NCBI GenBank assembly: GCA_938015795.1
Contig: CALLXA010000130.1
Coordinates: 1-9,860 of the forward strand
Reading direction: 5' to 3'
Origin: an uncultured bacterium
GTDB lineage: Bacteria > Patescibacteriota > Dojkabacteria > SC72
DNA: 9,860 nt
This document shows, in pieces, positions 1 through 5,630 of this stretch. Below the pieces are notes generated by a model. It was not told the origin of the DNA. It saw nothing but the letters and a program-made list of their open reading frames with translations, and ran no database searches. Each line of letters begins with the position of its first letter. Position 1 is the first letter of the stretch. The translations under genes were made by a program, and so were the position numbers.

Positions 1-1052
1 TTCAAATCTTCATAGTTAAGTGTTTGATTTATATCTCCAGAAATCAAAGCTATATCTTTCCACTCACCTTCTAACTCTAACGAGATTATAAAATTATTTT
101 CATTTTTAGATACAGTCAATGTATCTTTTTGAATAATAGGTGGAGTAGAGTCAATTTCAAAAGAGACAGGATCAGATTTCACATTATCAGCTTTAACAGA
201 TGCTATAACATTATGATCACCTTCAGACCAATCACTTTCTTTATTGAATTCCCATGTTTTTGCATCCGAAGTTGTTTGACCAACACTTTCAGATTCATCA
301 AAAATCTCAACTGTATATTGACCCGTTATATTTGTAACTTCACCTTTTATATCAACATTTGGATCTGCAATTAAAGATGAGTTTTCTGGAGAATTTATCT
401 TTATACTTTTGATTTCTCCCTGCTCTTTCCCTACGGTTACCTCAGCATTACCAGTTGACACTTTTGGTTCAGTAGGTTGGCTCACAGGCTTCTCTACGAC
501 ACCTGCAATATCTGCAGTAAGATTGCCGAACATTTGGACTACTAATGTAGTTTGCTGACCATTAAGAACACCCTCTACTACAGCAACTCCAATATCTTGA
601 TAGTTAGCACTCATAATATTAGCTTTATGCGTAGGACTTGCCATCCAAGCCTCATGTACACCTTCTGCTGTTCTAAATCCTTTAGCTAAATTTTCACCAG
701 CATATACGTAGTTATATCCAGCTGCCCTGATAAATTGCCAAGGCGTTTCCCCATTTGGACCAAAGTGATCCCAATATTGTTTCTCAAACATATCATTTGC
801 TTTTGCCAAAGCTGCTGCTGCTAGTTTTGAATTATTATTCAAAGAATTCAATCCAGAAGCACCTCTTTGTTGATTAGTAAGAGATATTATATTCTCAGGA
901 GAGATAGTACTTGCTTGTGCTTGTTGAATTCCTAAAACTCCACCAAAGCTGTTAACGAGTATGAGAAGGATTGAATATGAAACAAGGGCAATTTTTCTTA
1001 AAAGATATGGTTTGTAATTATTCTTTTTATTCGGAATTAAAAAATTTTTCAT
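1..1052 (-). CDS. Secreted CAP-domain (SCP/PR1, YkwD-like) protein with Ig-like domains, partial
   Basis: The frame is open from ATG 1052 to the window edge (350 codons), so the C-terminus is missing. Residues 1-48 look like a long signal peptide: a basic start, a hydrophobic core at about 20-41, and an AQA-S cleavage-like site near 47. Residues 55-180 match the CAP superfamily. All four cavity residues are visible: His96 (YWDHF), Glu120 (AGENLA), Glu134 (VHEAW) and His142 (SPTHKANI). After a Pro/Thr-rich linker (about 186-205) come beta-rich, Ig-like segments (about 215-302, then a second from DSTPPII at 301). CAP proteins are extracellular; bacterial ones are thought to act at the cell wall or surface, but the biochemical role is usually unknown. 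There is no Shine-Dalgarno before the ATG. A TACACT hexamer ends 7 nt upstream, so a leaderless start is possible. It is separated from the HU gene upstream by a terminator. Confidence 0.88.
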   Translation of the reverse strand, partial: MKNFLIPNKKNNYKPYLLRKIALVSYSILLILVNSFGGVLGIQQAQASTISPENIISLTNQQRGASGLNSLNNNSKLAAAALAKANDMFEKQYWDHFGPNGETPWQFIRAAGYNYVYAGENLAKGFRTAEGVHEAWMASPTHKANIMSANYQDIGVAVVEGVLNGQQTTLVVQMFGNLTADIAGVVEKPVSQPTEPKVSTGNAEVTVGKEQGEIKSIKINSPENSSLIADPNVDIKGEVTNITGQYTVEIFDESESVGQTTSDAKTWEFNKESDWSEGDHNVIASVKADNVKSDPVSFEIDSTPPIIQKDTLTVSKNENNFIISLELEGEWKDIALISGDINQTLNYEDL

Positions 1053-1107
1053 ATTGGACAGTGTAAAGTCTTTGTATAGTGTATGACATTTTCTAGAAAT
1101 AGTAAAA

Positions 1108-1137
1108 CAAAAAAGGACCATTATGGTCCTTTTTTTG
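1108..1137 (-). terminator. Rho-independent terminator of the HU gene
   Basis: A perfect inverted repeat AAAAAAGGACCA / TGGTCCTTTTTT with a 3-nt loop (1109-1120, 1124-1136). Read on the minus strand, it lies 35 bp after the HU stop and ends in a run of seven T (six on the other strand). The A- and T-tracts are nearly symmetric, so it could also work in the other direction, but no plus-strand gene leads into it. Confidence 0.85.
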
Positions 1138-1171
1138 TTCACCCTTGTTTACAAGGATATGCCGCAACTAA

Positions 1172-1444
1172 TTACTTAACAGAAACCTTCAAAGATTTAC
1201 CAGCTTTAAATGCAGGAACTTTAGTTTCAGGTAAGTTGATCTTTGCAAGAGTTTTAGGATTAATTCCTGTTCTTGCTGCTCTTGTTCTAACTTCAAATTT
1301 ACCAAATCCTGTTAACAAAACAGGTTCACCATTCTTAAGAGATTCTTCAATAGCTTCAAGTAATGCATCGATAGCATCAGAAGCTTGTCTCTTGCTAAGA
1401 TTTGCAGAAGCTGCAATTCTATCAACTAAGTCTTTCTTTAACAT
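1172..1444 (-). CDS. HU-family DNA-binding protein
   Basis: A 90-residue protein, the standard HU length. It has the two N-terminal dimerisation helices (about 3-38), then the signature stretch GFGKFEVRTRAARTGINP (46-63) with the flexible DNA-gripping arm, and a C-terminal helix ending VPAFKAGKSLK. HU dimers bend and compact DNA non-specifically. HU or IHF subunit identity cannot be settled from this alone; the lack of a partner gene favours a homodimeric HU. It is the only gene here with a strong Shine-Dalgarno (AGGAGG, 10 nt before the ATG), so this start is secure. It has its own terminator behind it and a long non-coding region ahead. A possible extended -10 (TGGTATATA on the minus strand, 1625-1617) would give it a leader of about 165 nt. 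Confidence 0.95.
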   Translation of the reverse strand: MLKKDLVDRIAASANLSKRQASDAIDALLEAIEESLKNGEPVLLTGFGKFEVRTRAARTGINPKTLAKINLPETKVPAFKAGKSLKVSVK

Positions 1445-1499
1445 AATACTACATCCTCCTTTCTTGAGAGATATTACCCACTAATCTTTAAATAATAAC

Positions 1500-1674
1500 G
1501 ATATTAGTGTGTATCCACCAATAAAATATGAAATACAGAGCAAAGAGTCAAGCACGACAGATACTATGGGGCACACACATGGGTGAACACAATCTTTACA
1601 TCAAAAGCTCATTGCCTATATACCAACGCTTTCGCTACGTGGGCCCTGATTTCCCTTTGTAGCAAAGCGTTTTT
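1500..1674 (+). ncRNA. Candidate small RNA ending at an orphan plus-strand terminator
   Basis: The 3' end is well supported. AACGCTTTCGCTAC (1625-1638) pairs with GTAGCAAAGCGTT (1659-1671), with one bulged C, and TTTTT (1670-1674) follows directly. This is a textbook intrinsic terminator on the plus strand, but no plus-strand gene precedes it. The 5' end is a guess: TTGAGA at 1464-1469 and AT-rich -10-like hexamers near 1488-1496 would place a start near 1500. The body is GC-enriched and can form a stem between 1508-1517 and about 1569-1579. No known RNA family is recognised. The alternative is that the hairpin is part of an HU leader read on the minus strand. Confidence 0.35.
1617..1625 (-). 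promoter_or_regulatory. Possible extended -10 promoter for HU
   Basis: On the minus strand the bases read TGG TATATA, an extended -10 with five of six consensus bases. Nothing like a -35 was recognised. If used, transcription would start near 1610 and HU mRNA would carry a structured leader of about 165 nt. This is one of two readings of the region; the other is a plus-strand RNA ending at the 1625-1674 hairpin. Confidence 0.3.
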
Positions 1675-1675
1675 G

Positions 1676-1691
1676 ACCACCCCGGGGTGGT
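1676..1691. repeat. 16-bp GC palindrome, copy S1 of the CCCGGG motif
   Basis: A perfect palindrome ACCACCCC|GGGGTGGT, followed by TAATGTTT. It is non-coding and lies between the plus-strand hairpin and the rny terminator. It has the longest uninterrupted dyad of the six copies. Its right flank (TGGTAATGTTT) closely resembles that of copy S6 (TGGTAAATGTTT). Confidence 0.8.
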
Positions 1692-1705
1692 AATGTTTTT
1701 TATAT

Positions 1706-1734
1706 AAAAGAAATCGCACAGTTGTGCGATTTCT
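1706..1734 (-). terminator. Rho-independent terminator of rny
   Basis: AGAAATCGCACA (1709-1720) and TGTGCGATTTCT (1723-1734) form a perfect 12-bp stem. On the minus strand the hairpin lies 37 bp past the rny stop and continues as TTTTATATA. The T-tract is short, so efficiency is uncertain. Confidence 0.75.
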
Positions 1735-1771
1735 CCTATAGAACGAATTACTAGAAGACAAGATAAATATA

Positions 1772-2119
1772 CTATCTCGCAACCTCTACAGCTCGAGTTT
1801 CTCTTATAACAGTAACTTCAACGTTACCTGGGTAGCTCTGAGTTTTCTCTATTTTCTCAGCAATCTTCTTAGCCAAGACTTTAGATTCGTCGTCTGATAT
1901 CAAAGTTGGTTTAACAATTACTCTAACTTCTCTACCTGCTTTTATTGCAAAGACTTCAGCAACCTTGTCAGCTCCAATTTCTTTTGCAGCATTTTCAATT
2001 CCTTCGATTCTTTGAATATATTGCTCATAACTATCTTTTCTAGCTCCAGGTCTAGCTCCAGAAATAGCATCTGCAAGATAAATGATAACAGCTTCTACAG
2101 ATTGTGGTTCAATATCCAA
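1772..2119 (-). CDS. rny: RNase Y, C-terminal portion, cut off by an in-frame stop
   Basis: This continues the same reading frame as the upstream rny segment. Only one TAA (2149-2147) and nine further codons (LVNAIETNH, 2146-2120) separate that segment from TTG 2119. The segment carries the end of the HD domain, the conserved block ADAISGARPGAR (from about residue 16, including the Asp expected as a metal ligand), and the C-terminal domain with AGREVRVIVKP and the near-invariant tail VTVIRETRAVEVA. Without the stop the gene would have about 507 codons, normal for RNase Y. TTG 2119 is unlikely to be a real start: it has no Shine-Dalgarno and would leave out the NHLD motif (HHGD in relatives). 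It ends at TAG and a terminator follows. It is best read as the 3' part of an interrupted gene, not a separate protein. Confidence 0.8.
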   Translation of the reverse strand: MDIEPQSVEAVIIYLADAISGARPGARKDSYEQYIQRIEGIENAAKEIGADKVAEVFAIKAGREVRVIVKPTLISDDESKVLAKKIAEKIEKTQSYPGNVEVTVIRETRAVEVAR

Positions 2120-2146
2120 GTGATTAGTCTCTATTGCATTGACTAA

Positions 2147-3295
2147 TTACTCATCCGAGCAATATTTTCTAGCAATTTGACCAGATACATGGTGATGAGG
2201 GCTATCTACCTTATGTGTCAAAACCTTACCAACATCGTGTAACAAAGCCGCTCTTTTAACTAATTCAACATCTGCTCCAAGCTCAGCAGCCAAAACTTCA
2301 GCAATCCTAATTACCTCAATTGTGTGAGACATCAAAGATTGACCGTAGCTTGTTCTATATTTAAGCTTACCGATTAGTTTCAATAGACCAATATCAATAT
2401 CTGGCCAACCAGCTTCTTCTGCTAATATTTGTCCATTATTTTTTATTTCTTTAGAAATCTCATTCTTAGCCTTACGTACAGATTCCTCTATAGAACCTGG
2501 ATGAATTCTTCCATCACCTATTAATTTCGTCATTGCTACAAAAGCTATTTCCCTTCTAAGAGGATCAAATGATGATAATGCTATGGAGTTAGGTGATTCA
2601 TCTACAATAACATCAACCCCAGTTATCTGTTCAAATGCTCTAATATTTCTACCTTCTTTTCCAATCACTCTTCCCTTCACTTTATCATCTTCTACTTTAA
2701 TACTTGATGTTGTTGTTTCTCCGACATAATCAGTCACTATTCTTTGCATAGATTCTACCAATATATTTTGAGCAAGCTCTTCTGAAACTGCTTCAATATT
2801 TTTTTGAGCTTGTCGAATTTTTTTAGCTTCGTATGAACTCATATCTTCTCGAATTTCTTTCTCTAATTTTTCTCTTGCCTCTTCTCTTGATAGTCCTGAA
2901 ATTCTCTCTAATTCTTTTTTAAGATGTATCCTTGTTTCTTCAATTTTTTTAAGAGAAATTTTTAATGAATTCTCTCTAACCTCAATCTCCTCACTTTTTT
3001 CATCAAGAAGTTTAGACCTTTTGTTTAATTTCTTTTCCCTTTCAATTAAAATTTCTTCATGATCAGAACACTCTCGTCTTCTTTCTCTAAGCCTATTTTC
3101 CTCTTTCTCTTTTAATTCTTCTAACTCTTTTTCTGTTTCTTCGAATTTGTCTTTTAACAAATTCTTTGCAGCCTTTTCAATTGCATCCTCAGGGATTTTT
3201 TCTACATTTACCCAATGTAAAACATATTTTAATACAACGAAAACACCAACAGATGATGCCAATACTGATAACAGGACAATACCTATCGTATCCAT
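2147..3295 (-). CDS. rny: RNase Y (rny), N-terminal portion ending at a premature TAA
   Basis: RNase Y is a membrane-anchored endoribonuclease that starts mRNA decay. The 382 residues contain an N-terminal membrane helix (about 4-28), a long charged coiled coil (about 36-185), a KH domain with the GKEG loop (212-215) and the first part of the HD domain: His324 in MSHT, then LLHDVGK with His353-Asp354. The frame then meets TAA at 2149-2147, after ARKYCSDE. Relatives continue through an HHxD motif and the ADAxSxARPGAR block, and both follow here in the same frame. The product as read lacks the last HD metal ligand and the C-terminal domain, so it should be inactive unless the stop is read through or is a sequence error. 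The start is ATG 3295, chosen because the membrane helix begins there; no Shine-Dalgarno is visible. It stands as a single-gene unit with its own terminator. Confidence 0.93.
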   Translation of the reverse strand: MDTIGIVLLSVLASSVGVFVVLKYVLHWVNVEKIPEDAIEKAAKNLLKDKFEETEKELEELKEKEENRLRERRRECSDHEEILIEREKKLNKRSKLLDEKSEEIEVRENSLKISLKKIEETRIHLKKELERISGLSREEAREKLEKEIREDMSSYEAKKIRQAQKNIEAVSEELAQNILVESMQRIVTDYVGETTTSSIKVEDDKVKGRVIGKEGRNIRAFEQITGVDVIVDESPNSIALSSFDPLRREIAFVAMTKLIGDGRIHPGSIEESVRKAKNEISKEIKNNGQILAEEAGWPDIDIGLLKLIGKLKYRTSYGQSLMSHTIEVIRIAEVLAAELGADVELVKRAALLHDVGKVLTHKVDSPHHHVSGQIARKYCSDE

Positions 3296-3533
3296 TTTAT
3301 TTACAATTACAATTTATAATTGCCTTACAGTATTGTTTTGGGAGAAATTTTGAATACTAACTATTAATCAATAAACATTGACATAGAAACGAACTCTTCG
3401 TTTTGTAATAGTTAATTTTCATAAATAAATTATTATTCTTAATATATTTTTTAATTTCAAAAATCCAAAATCACTACAATATAAGGACTTTGTAATGATA
3501 TCATTTTTCTAAAAATCTTACCACCACCAATCA
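3296..3533. other. AT-rich spacer between tgt end and rny start, with nested inverted repeats
   Basis: No ORF is supported. TAACTATTA (3358-3366) and TAATAGTTA (3406-3414) form a 9-bp dyad enclosing a 7-bp hairpin AAACGAA-CTC-TTCGTTT (3387-3403). A perfect TTGACA (3378-3383, plus strand) lies inside but has no well-spaced -10. AATGATATCATT (3494-3505) is a 12-bp palindrome. A 6-bp hairpin ACCAAT/ATTGGT (3526-3541) overlaps the tgt stop and may weakly end that transcript. The rny promoter must lie here; TGTAAT, 10 nt before the ATG on the minus strand, is a weak candidate. Confidence 0.5.
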
Positions 3534-4568
3534 TTATTGGTTCAATTCTTCAATTAATCTTTGGTAATATCTAAGATTATGAATAGTTGCCAATGTCATA
3601 CCAGTAGCTTCTCCAATTTTTAACATCTGATGAATATATGCTCTAGAGTAGTTCAGACAAGCTTCGCAATCGCATGTGGAATCAATGGGTTTCAAATCAG
3701 TTGCATATTCAGAATTTCCAATACGAAGAACCTCTCCTTCAATATCTTTAGAATACAAAGTTCCATGTCTTGCATTTCTTGTAACAAGAACAGTATCGAA
3801 AACGGTATATCCAATCTTTGCAGCTTTCCTAATATCCTCAGGCTTACCAACTCCCATCGCATATTTAAATTTATCACTCGGCGTATTATCAACAACAGCA
3901 GACATTTCCTCAAGAACTAATTCTCCATCATCATCTAAAACATACCCTCCAAAGTTATATCCATCAAAACCAATTTCGGTTAAAGCTTTAGCACACTCTT
4001 TTCTAAGATCAATGAAATTTCCTCCCTGCACAGGTGTAGTTAAAAGTTTACCTGTTTTTTCAGTACCACCATATACATTGTCAAAATGATCTCTACACCT
4101 CTGAGCCCACTCCAAAGTTCTCTTTACTGAAACCTCTGCCTCTTTACGAGTAATACTCGATTTACGACAATCATCTAAAGTAACTAAAATATCTGACCCT
4201 ATACTCATCTGAATATCAATTGAAATCTCTGGTGTCAATTCATATATACTGCCATCTTTAGGAGATTTAAAAGTAGCACCATTTTCATGAACCTTACCCT
4301 TCCACTTACCAGTATGAATCAATGAAAAAACTTGAAAACCACCAGAATCTGTTAAAATTGTACCATCCCAGTTCAAAAATTTCTTAATACCACCAAGCTC
4401 ATGCATCCTATCTGCTCCCGGACTAATTAAAAGATGAAGAGTATTTGTAACAATGGCATTTGTACCCGTTTCCTTTAATTGCTTAGTCGTCAAAGATCTA
4501 ACAGCACCCCTGGTAGCATCAGGCATAAATACATATTTTTTACCAAAATCTTTAATATCCATATTCAT
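3534..4568 (-). CDS. tgt: tRNA-guanine transglycosylase
   Basis: Tgt swaps the wobble guanine of GUN-anticodon tRNAs for preQ1 in queuosine synthesis. The 344 residues show the family landmarks: VFMPDATRGAV near the N-terminus, DSGGFQVFSL with Asp74 (general acid/base), SDILVTLDDC (130-134), VQGG (180-183), the nucleophile Asp258 in VFDTV followed by TRNARHGTLY, and a zinc site Cys299, Cys301, Cys304 and His330. That zinc spacing matches the family exactly. The substrate loop is odd: where bacterial enzymes usually read GGLAVGE or GGLSVGE, this one has GGYVLDD (207-213), and the usual GIVQGG reads TPVQGG. It lies 4 bp downstream of queA and must be cotranscribed with it. The start is ATG 4568, with ATG 4562 also possible; no Shine-Dalgarno is present. 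A TATAAT at 4582-4577 inside the end of queA could give a private leaderless transcript. Confidence 0.95.
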   Translation of the reverse strand: MNMDIKDFGKKYVFMPDATRGAVRSLTTKQLKETGTNAIVTNTLHLLISPGADRMHELGGIKKFLNWDGTILTDSGGFQVFSLIHTGKWKGKVHENGATFKSPKDGSIYELTPEISIDIQMSIGSDILVTLDDCRKSSITRKEAEVSVKRTLEWAQRCRDHFDNVYGGTEKTGKLLTTPVQGGNFIDLRKECAKALTEIGFDGYNFGGYVLDDDGELVLEEMSAVVDNTPSDKFKYAMGVGKPEDIRKAAKIGYTVFDTVLVTRNARHGTLYSKDIEGEVLRIGNSEYATDLKPIDSTCDCEACLNYSRAYIHQMLKIGEATGMTLATIHNLRYYQRLIEELNQ

Positions 4569-4572
4569 ATAT

Positions 4573-5592
4573 TTAAATTATAAGCATACTATCACCATAA
4601 CTTAAAAATTTGTAGTCATTCTCCAAAGCCTCCTCATACGCTCTTTTAATATTCTCCTTACCTGCAAAAGACGAAACCAAAAGAATCAAACTAGAATCTG
4701 GCATATGGAAATTTGTAACCAAATGATCCACAACCCTCCATTTATACCCGGGGTAGATATAAAGCTTTGTCAGACCGGAATATTCACATACCCGGGGTGA
4801 ATTACAGCTTTCTAATGTCCGAGCAACTGTTGTTCCAAATGCCCAAATATCATGTCCACTACTTTTTGCTTCGTTTATAATATCTGCTGTTTCTTTCGTA
4901 ATATTTATTTCTTCTTCGTGAATGCTATGCTCTTCTATATTTTCTTCCCTTATAGGTGCAAATGTGCCCCATCCAATTTTAAGTTCCACCTTAACTATTT
5001 TTACACCTTTACTCTGCATCTCTTCCAATATCTCTGAAGTAAGGTTTAAACTAGCAGTAGGGGCTGCTACAGAACCATTCAAACGAGCAAACGTTGTATT
5101 GTAACGTAAATAGTCTTCTGGAGTATCTGAACGCTTCATATATGGTGGAATAGGTGTGTGACCAACTTTGTTAAAGATATCTTCCGCATCACCTAGGTAA
5201 GGTTCTATGAGGAAACCGTTATCCAAACGGCTACTTACTCTAACTTTTATATTTCCATCATATTCATCATGCAGGATCTCCCCTTCGTTTAGAAATCTAG
5301 CACCACGAACAAGACAGTACCACTTTCTATCCTCAGTATGATTCAAAAAAAGAATCTCAACTCTCTTACCTGTTTCTCTAAGAAAAAACGTTCTTCTCTT
5401 TTCTACTTTTGTTTCATTCAAAACTACTACATCACCTGATTTGATATATTCTAAAACATTAAAATATCTCTTATGTCCAATCTTGCCACTTTCTCTATCC
5501 AAAACAAGTAACTTAGAAGTACCTCTTTCTTTAGGAGGAAACTGAGCAATTTTCTCTTCTGGTAGATTGTATTTAAAATCTGACATTTTCAT
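4573..5592 (-). CDS. queA: S-adenosylmethionine:tRNA ribosyltransferase-isomerase
   Basis: QueA moves the ribosyl group of AdoMet onto preQ1 in tRNA, giving epoxyqueuosine. The protein has 339 residues, close to the usual 340-360. Family motifs in order: MSDFKYNLPEEKIAQFPPKER (start), VVVLNETKV (about 55-63), TPIPPYMKR (146-154), GSVAAPTA (173-180), GWGTFAPI (207-214), HSIHEEE (222-228), FGTTVARTLE (252-261) and YPGYKWRVVDHLVTNFHMPDSSLILLVSSFAG (280-311 region). In the usually strict AAPTAGLHF motif this protein has AAPTASLNL. The start ATG 5592 (MKMSDF) is preferred: the frame is open to 5682, but the added residues are not QueA-like and overlap fmt. A TATAAT box at 5605-5600 would begin the mRNA 0-2 nt before this ATG. 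Two CCCGGG copies (S2, S3) fall in the 3' part in different codon phases. Confidence 0.96.
   Translation of the reverse strand: MKMSDFKYNLPEEKIAQFPPKERGTSKLLVLDRESGKIGHKRYFNVLEYIKSGDVVVLNETKVEKRRTFFLRETGKRVEILFLNHTEDRKWYCLVRGARFLNEGEILHDEYDGNIKVRVSSRLDNGFLIEPYLGDAEDIFNKVGHTPIPPYMKRSDTPEDYLRYNTTFARLNGSVAAPTASLNLTSEILEEMQSKGVKIVKVELKIGWGTFAPIREENIEEHSIHEEEINITKETADIINEAKSSGHDIWAFGTTVARTLESCNSPRVCEYSGLTKLYIYPGYKWRVVDHLVTNFHMPDSSLILLVSSFAGKENIKRAYEEALENDYKFLSYGDSMLII
4577..4582 (-). promoter_or_regulatory. Possible internal -10 box for tgt
   Basis: A perfect TATAAT on the minus strand lies inside the last codons of queA. Its last base is 9 nt before tgt ATG 4568, the same geometry as the queA box (8 nt). 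It has no extended TGn and no clear -35, and chance is a serious alternative in AT-rich DNA. Confidence 0.25.
4746..4754. repeat. CCCGGG motif, copy S2 (inside queA)
   Basis: ACCCGGGGT, followed by AGATATAAA on the plus strand. On the minus strand it encodes the conserved IYPGY of QueA (CCC GGG in phase), so here it may simply be a codon choice. It lies 44 bp from copy S3. Confidence 0.6.
4790..4800. repeat. CCCGGG motif, copy S3 (inside queA)
   Basis: ACCCGGGGTGA, followed by ATTAC. On the minus strand it is read as TCA CCC CGG (Ser-Pro-Arg), a different codon phase from S2, in a stretch where QueA proteins vary. The DNA word, not a protein motif, therefore seems to be what recurs. Confidence 0.65.
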
Positions 5593-5599
5593 GGTGCAT

Positions 5600-5608
5600 A
5601 TTATATCA
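5600..5608 (-). promoter_or_regulatory. queA promoter: extended -10, near-leaderless start
   Basis: The minus strand reads TGA TATAAT, a perfect extended -10. Its last base (5600) is 8 nt from the queA ATG (5592), so transcription should begin at or within about 2 nt of the start codon. There is no room for a Shine-Dalgarno. The CACCCCGGGGTG palindrome lies directly upstream, where the spacer and -35 would be. Confidence 0.65.
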
Positions 5609-5618
5609 CCCCGGGGTG
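5607..5618. repeat. CCCGGG motif, copy S4: palindromic operator-like core between queA and fmt
   Basis: A perfect 12-bp palindrome CACCCCGGGGTG. The dyad extends to 26 bp (5600-5625) with one mismatch (T5606 against G5619), because the two flanking -10 boxes mirror each other. It is the only copy placed exactly between two divergent start codons. It could be a shared operator or activator site in the spacer/-35 position of both promoters. Confidence 0.75.
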
Positions 5619-5625
5619 GTATAAT
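5617..5625 (+). promoter_or_regulatory. fmt promoter: extended -10, leaderless start
   Basis: The plus strand reads TGG TATAAT, a perfect extended -10. Its last base (5625) is 6 nt from the fmt ATG (5631), so the first transcribed base should be at or next to that A. No -35 consensus is present at the expected distance. It mirrors the queA promoter across the S4 palindrome. Confidence 0.7.
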
Positions 5626-5630
5626 ATGGG

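Larger units (their letters stand above)
1445..1771. other. Non-coding region of 327 bp between HU and rny; holds possible ncRNA or leader
   Basis: No supportable ORF on either strand. The part from about 1540 to 1690 is visibly richer in G+C than the AT-rich surroundings, as structured RNA genes often are in such genomes. In order it contains the HU Shine-Dalgarno; a 7-bp inverted repeat CACTAAT/ATTAGTG (1479-1485, 1503-1509); a possible pairing of GTGTGT..CC (1508-1517) with GG..ACACAC (about 1569-1579); the strong hairpin at 1625-1671; the 16-bp palindrome at 1676-1691; and the rny terminator. I checked by eye for tRNA, tmRNA, 4.5S/SRP, RNase P and 6S signatures and found none. Confidence 0.6.

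Noticed and set aside
129..374. Plus-strand ORF over the CAP-protein gene
   Set aside because: Antisense to the CAP/Ig frame, which carries a signal peptide and all four CAP cavity residues.
1083..1484. Plus-strand ORF of 133 codons over HU
   Set aside because: It is antisense to a certain HU gene and runs through its terminator; the composition is not that of a real protein.
2120..2175. Frameshift or programmed recoding in rny
   Set aside because: Both parts are in the same frame, so there is no shift. The codon is TAA, not TGA, and other genes here use TAA as a normal stop, so an altered code is not supported. No slippery sequence was seen.
3630..4089. Two plus-strand ORFs over tgt
   Set aside because: Shadows of tgt: they are antisense, overlap each other, and have no family resemblance.
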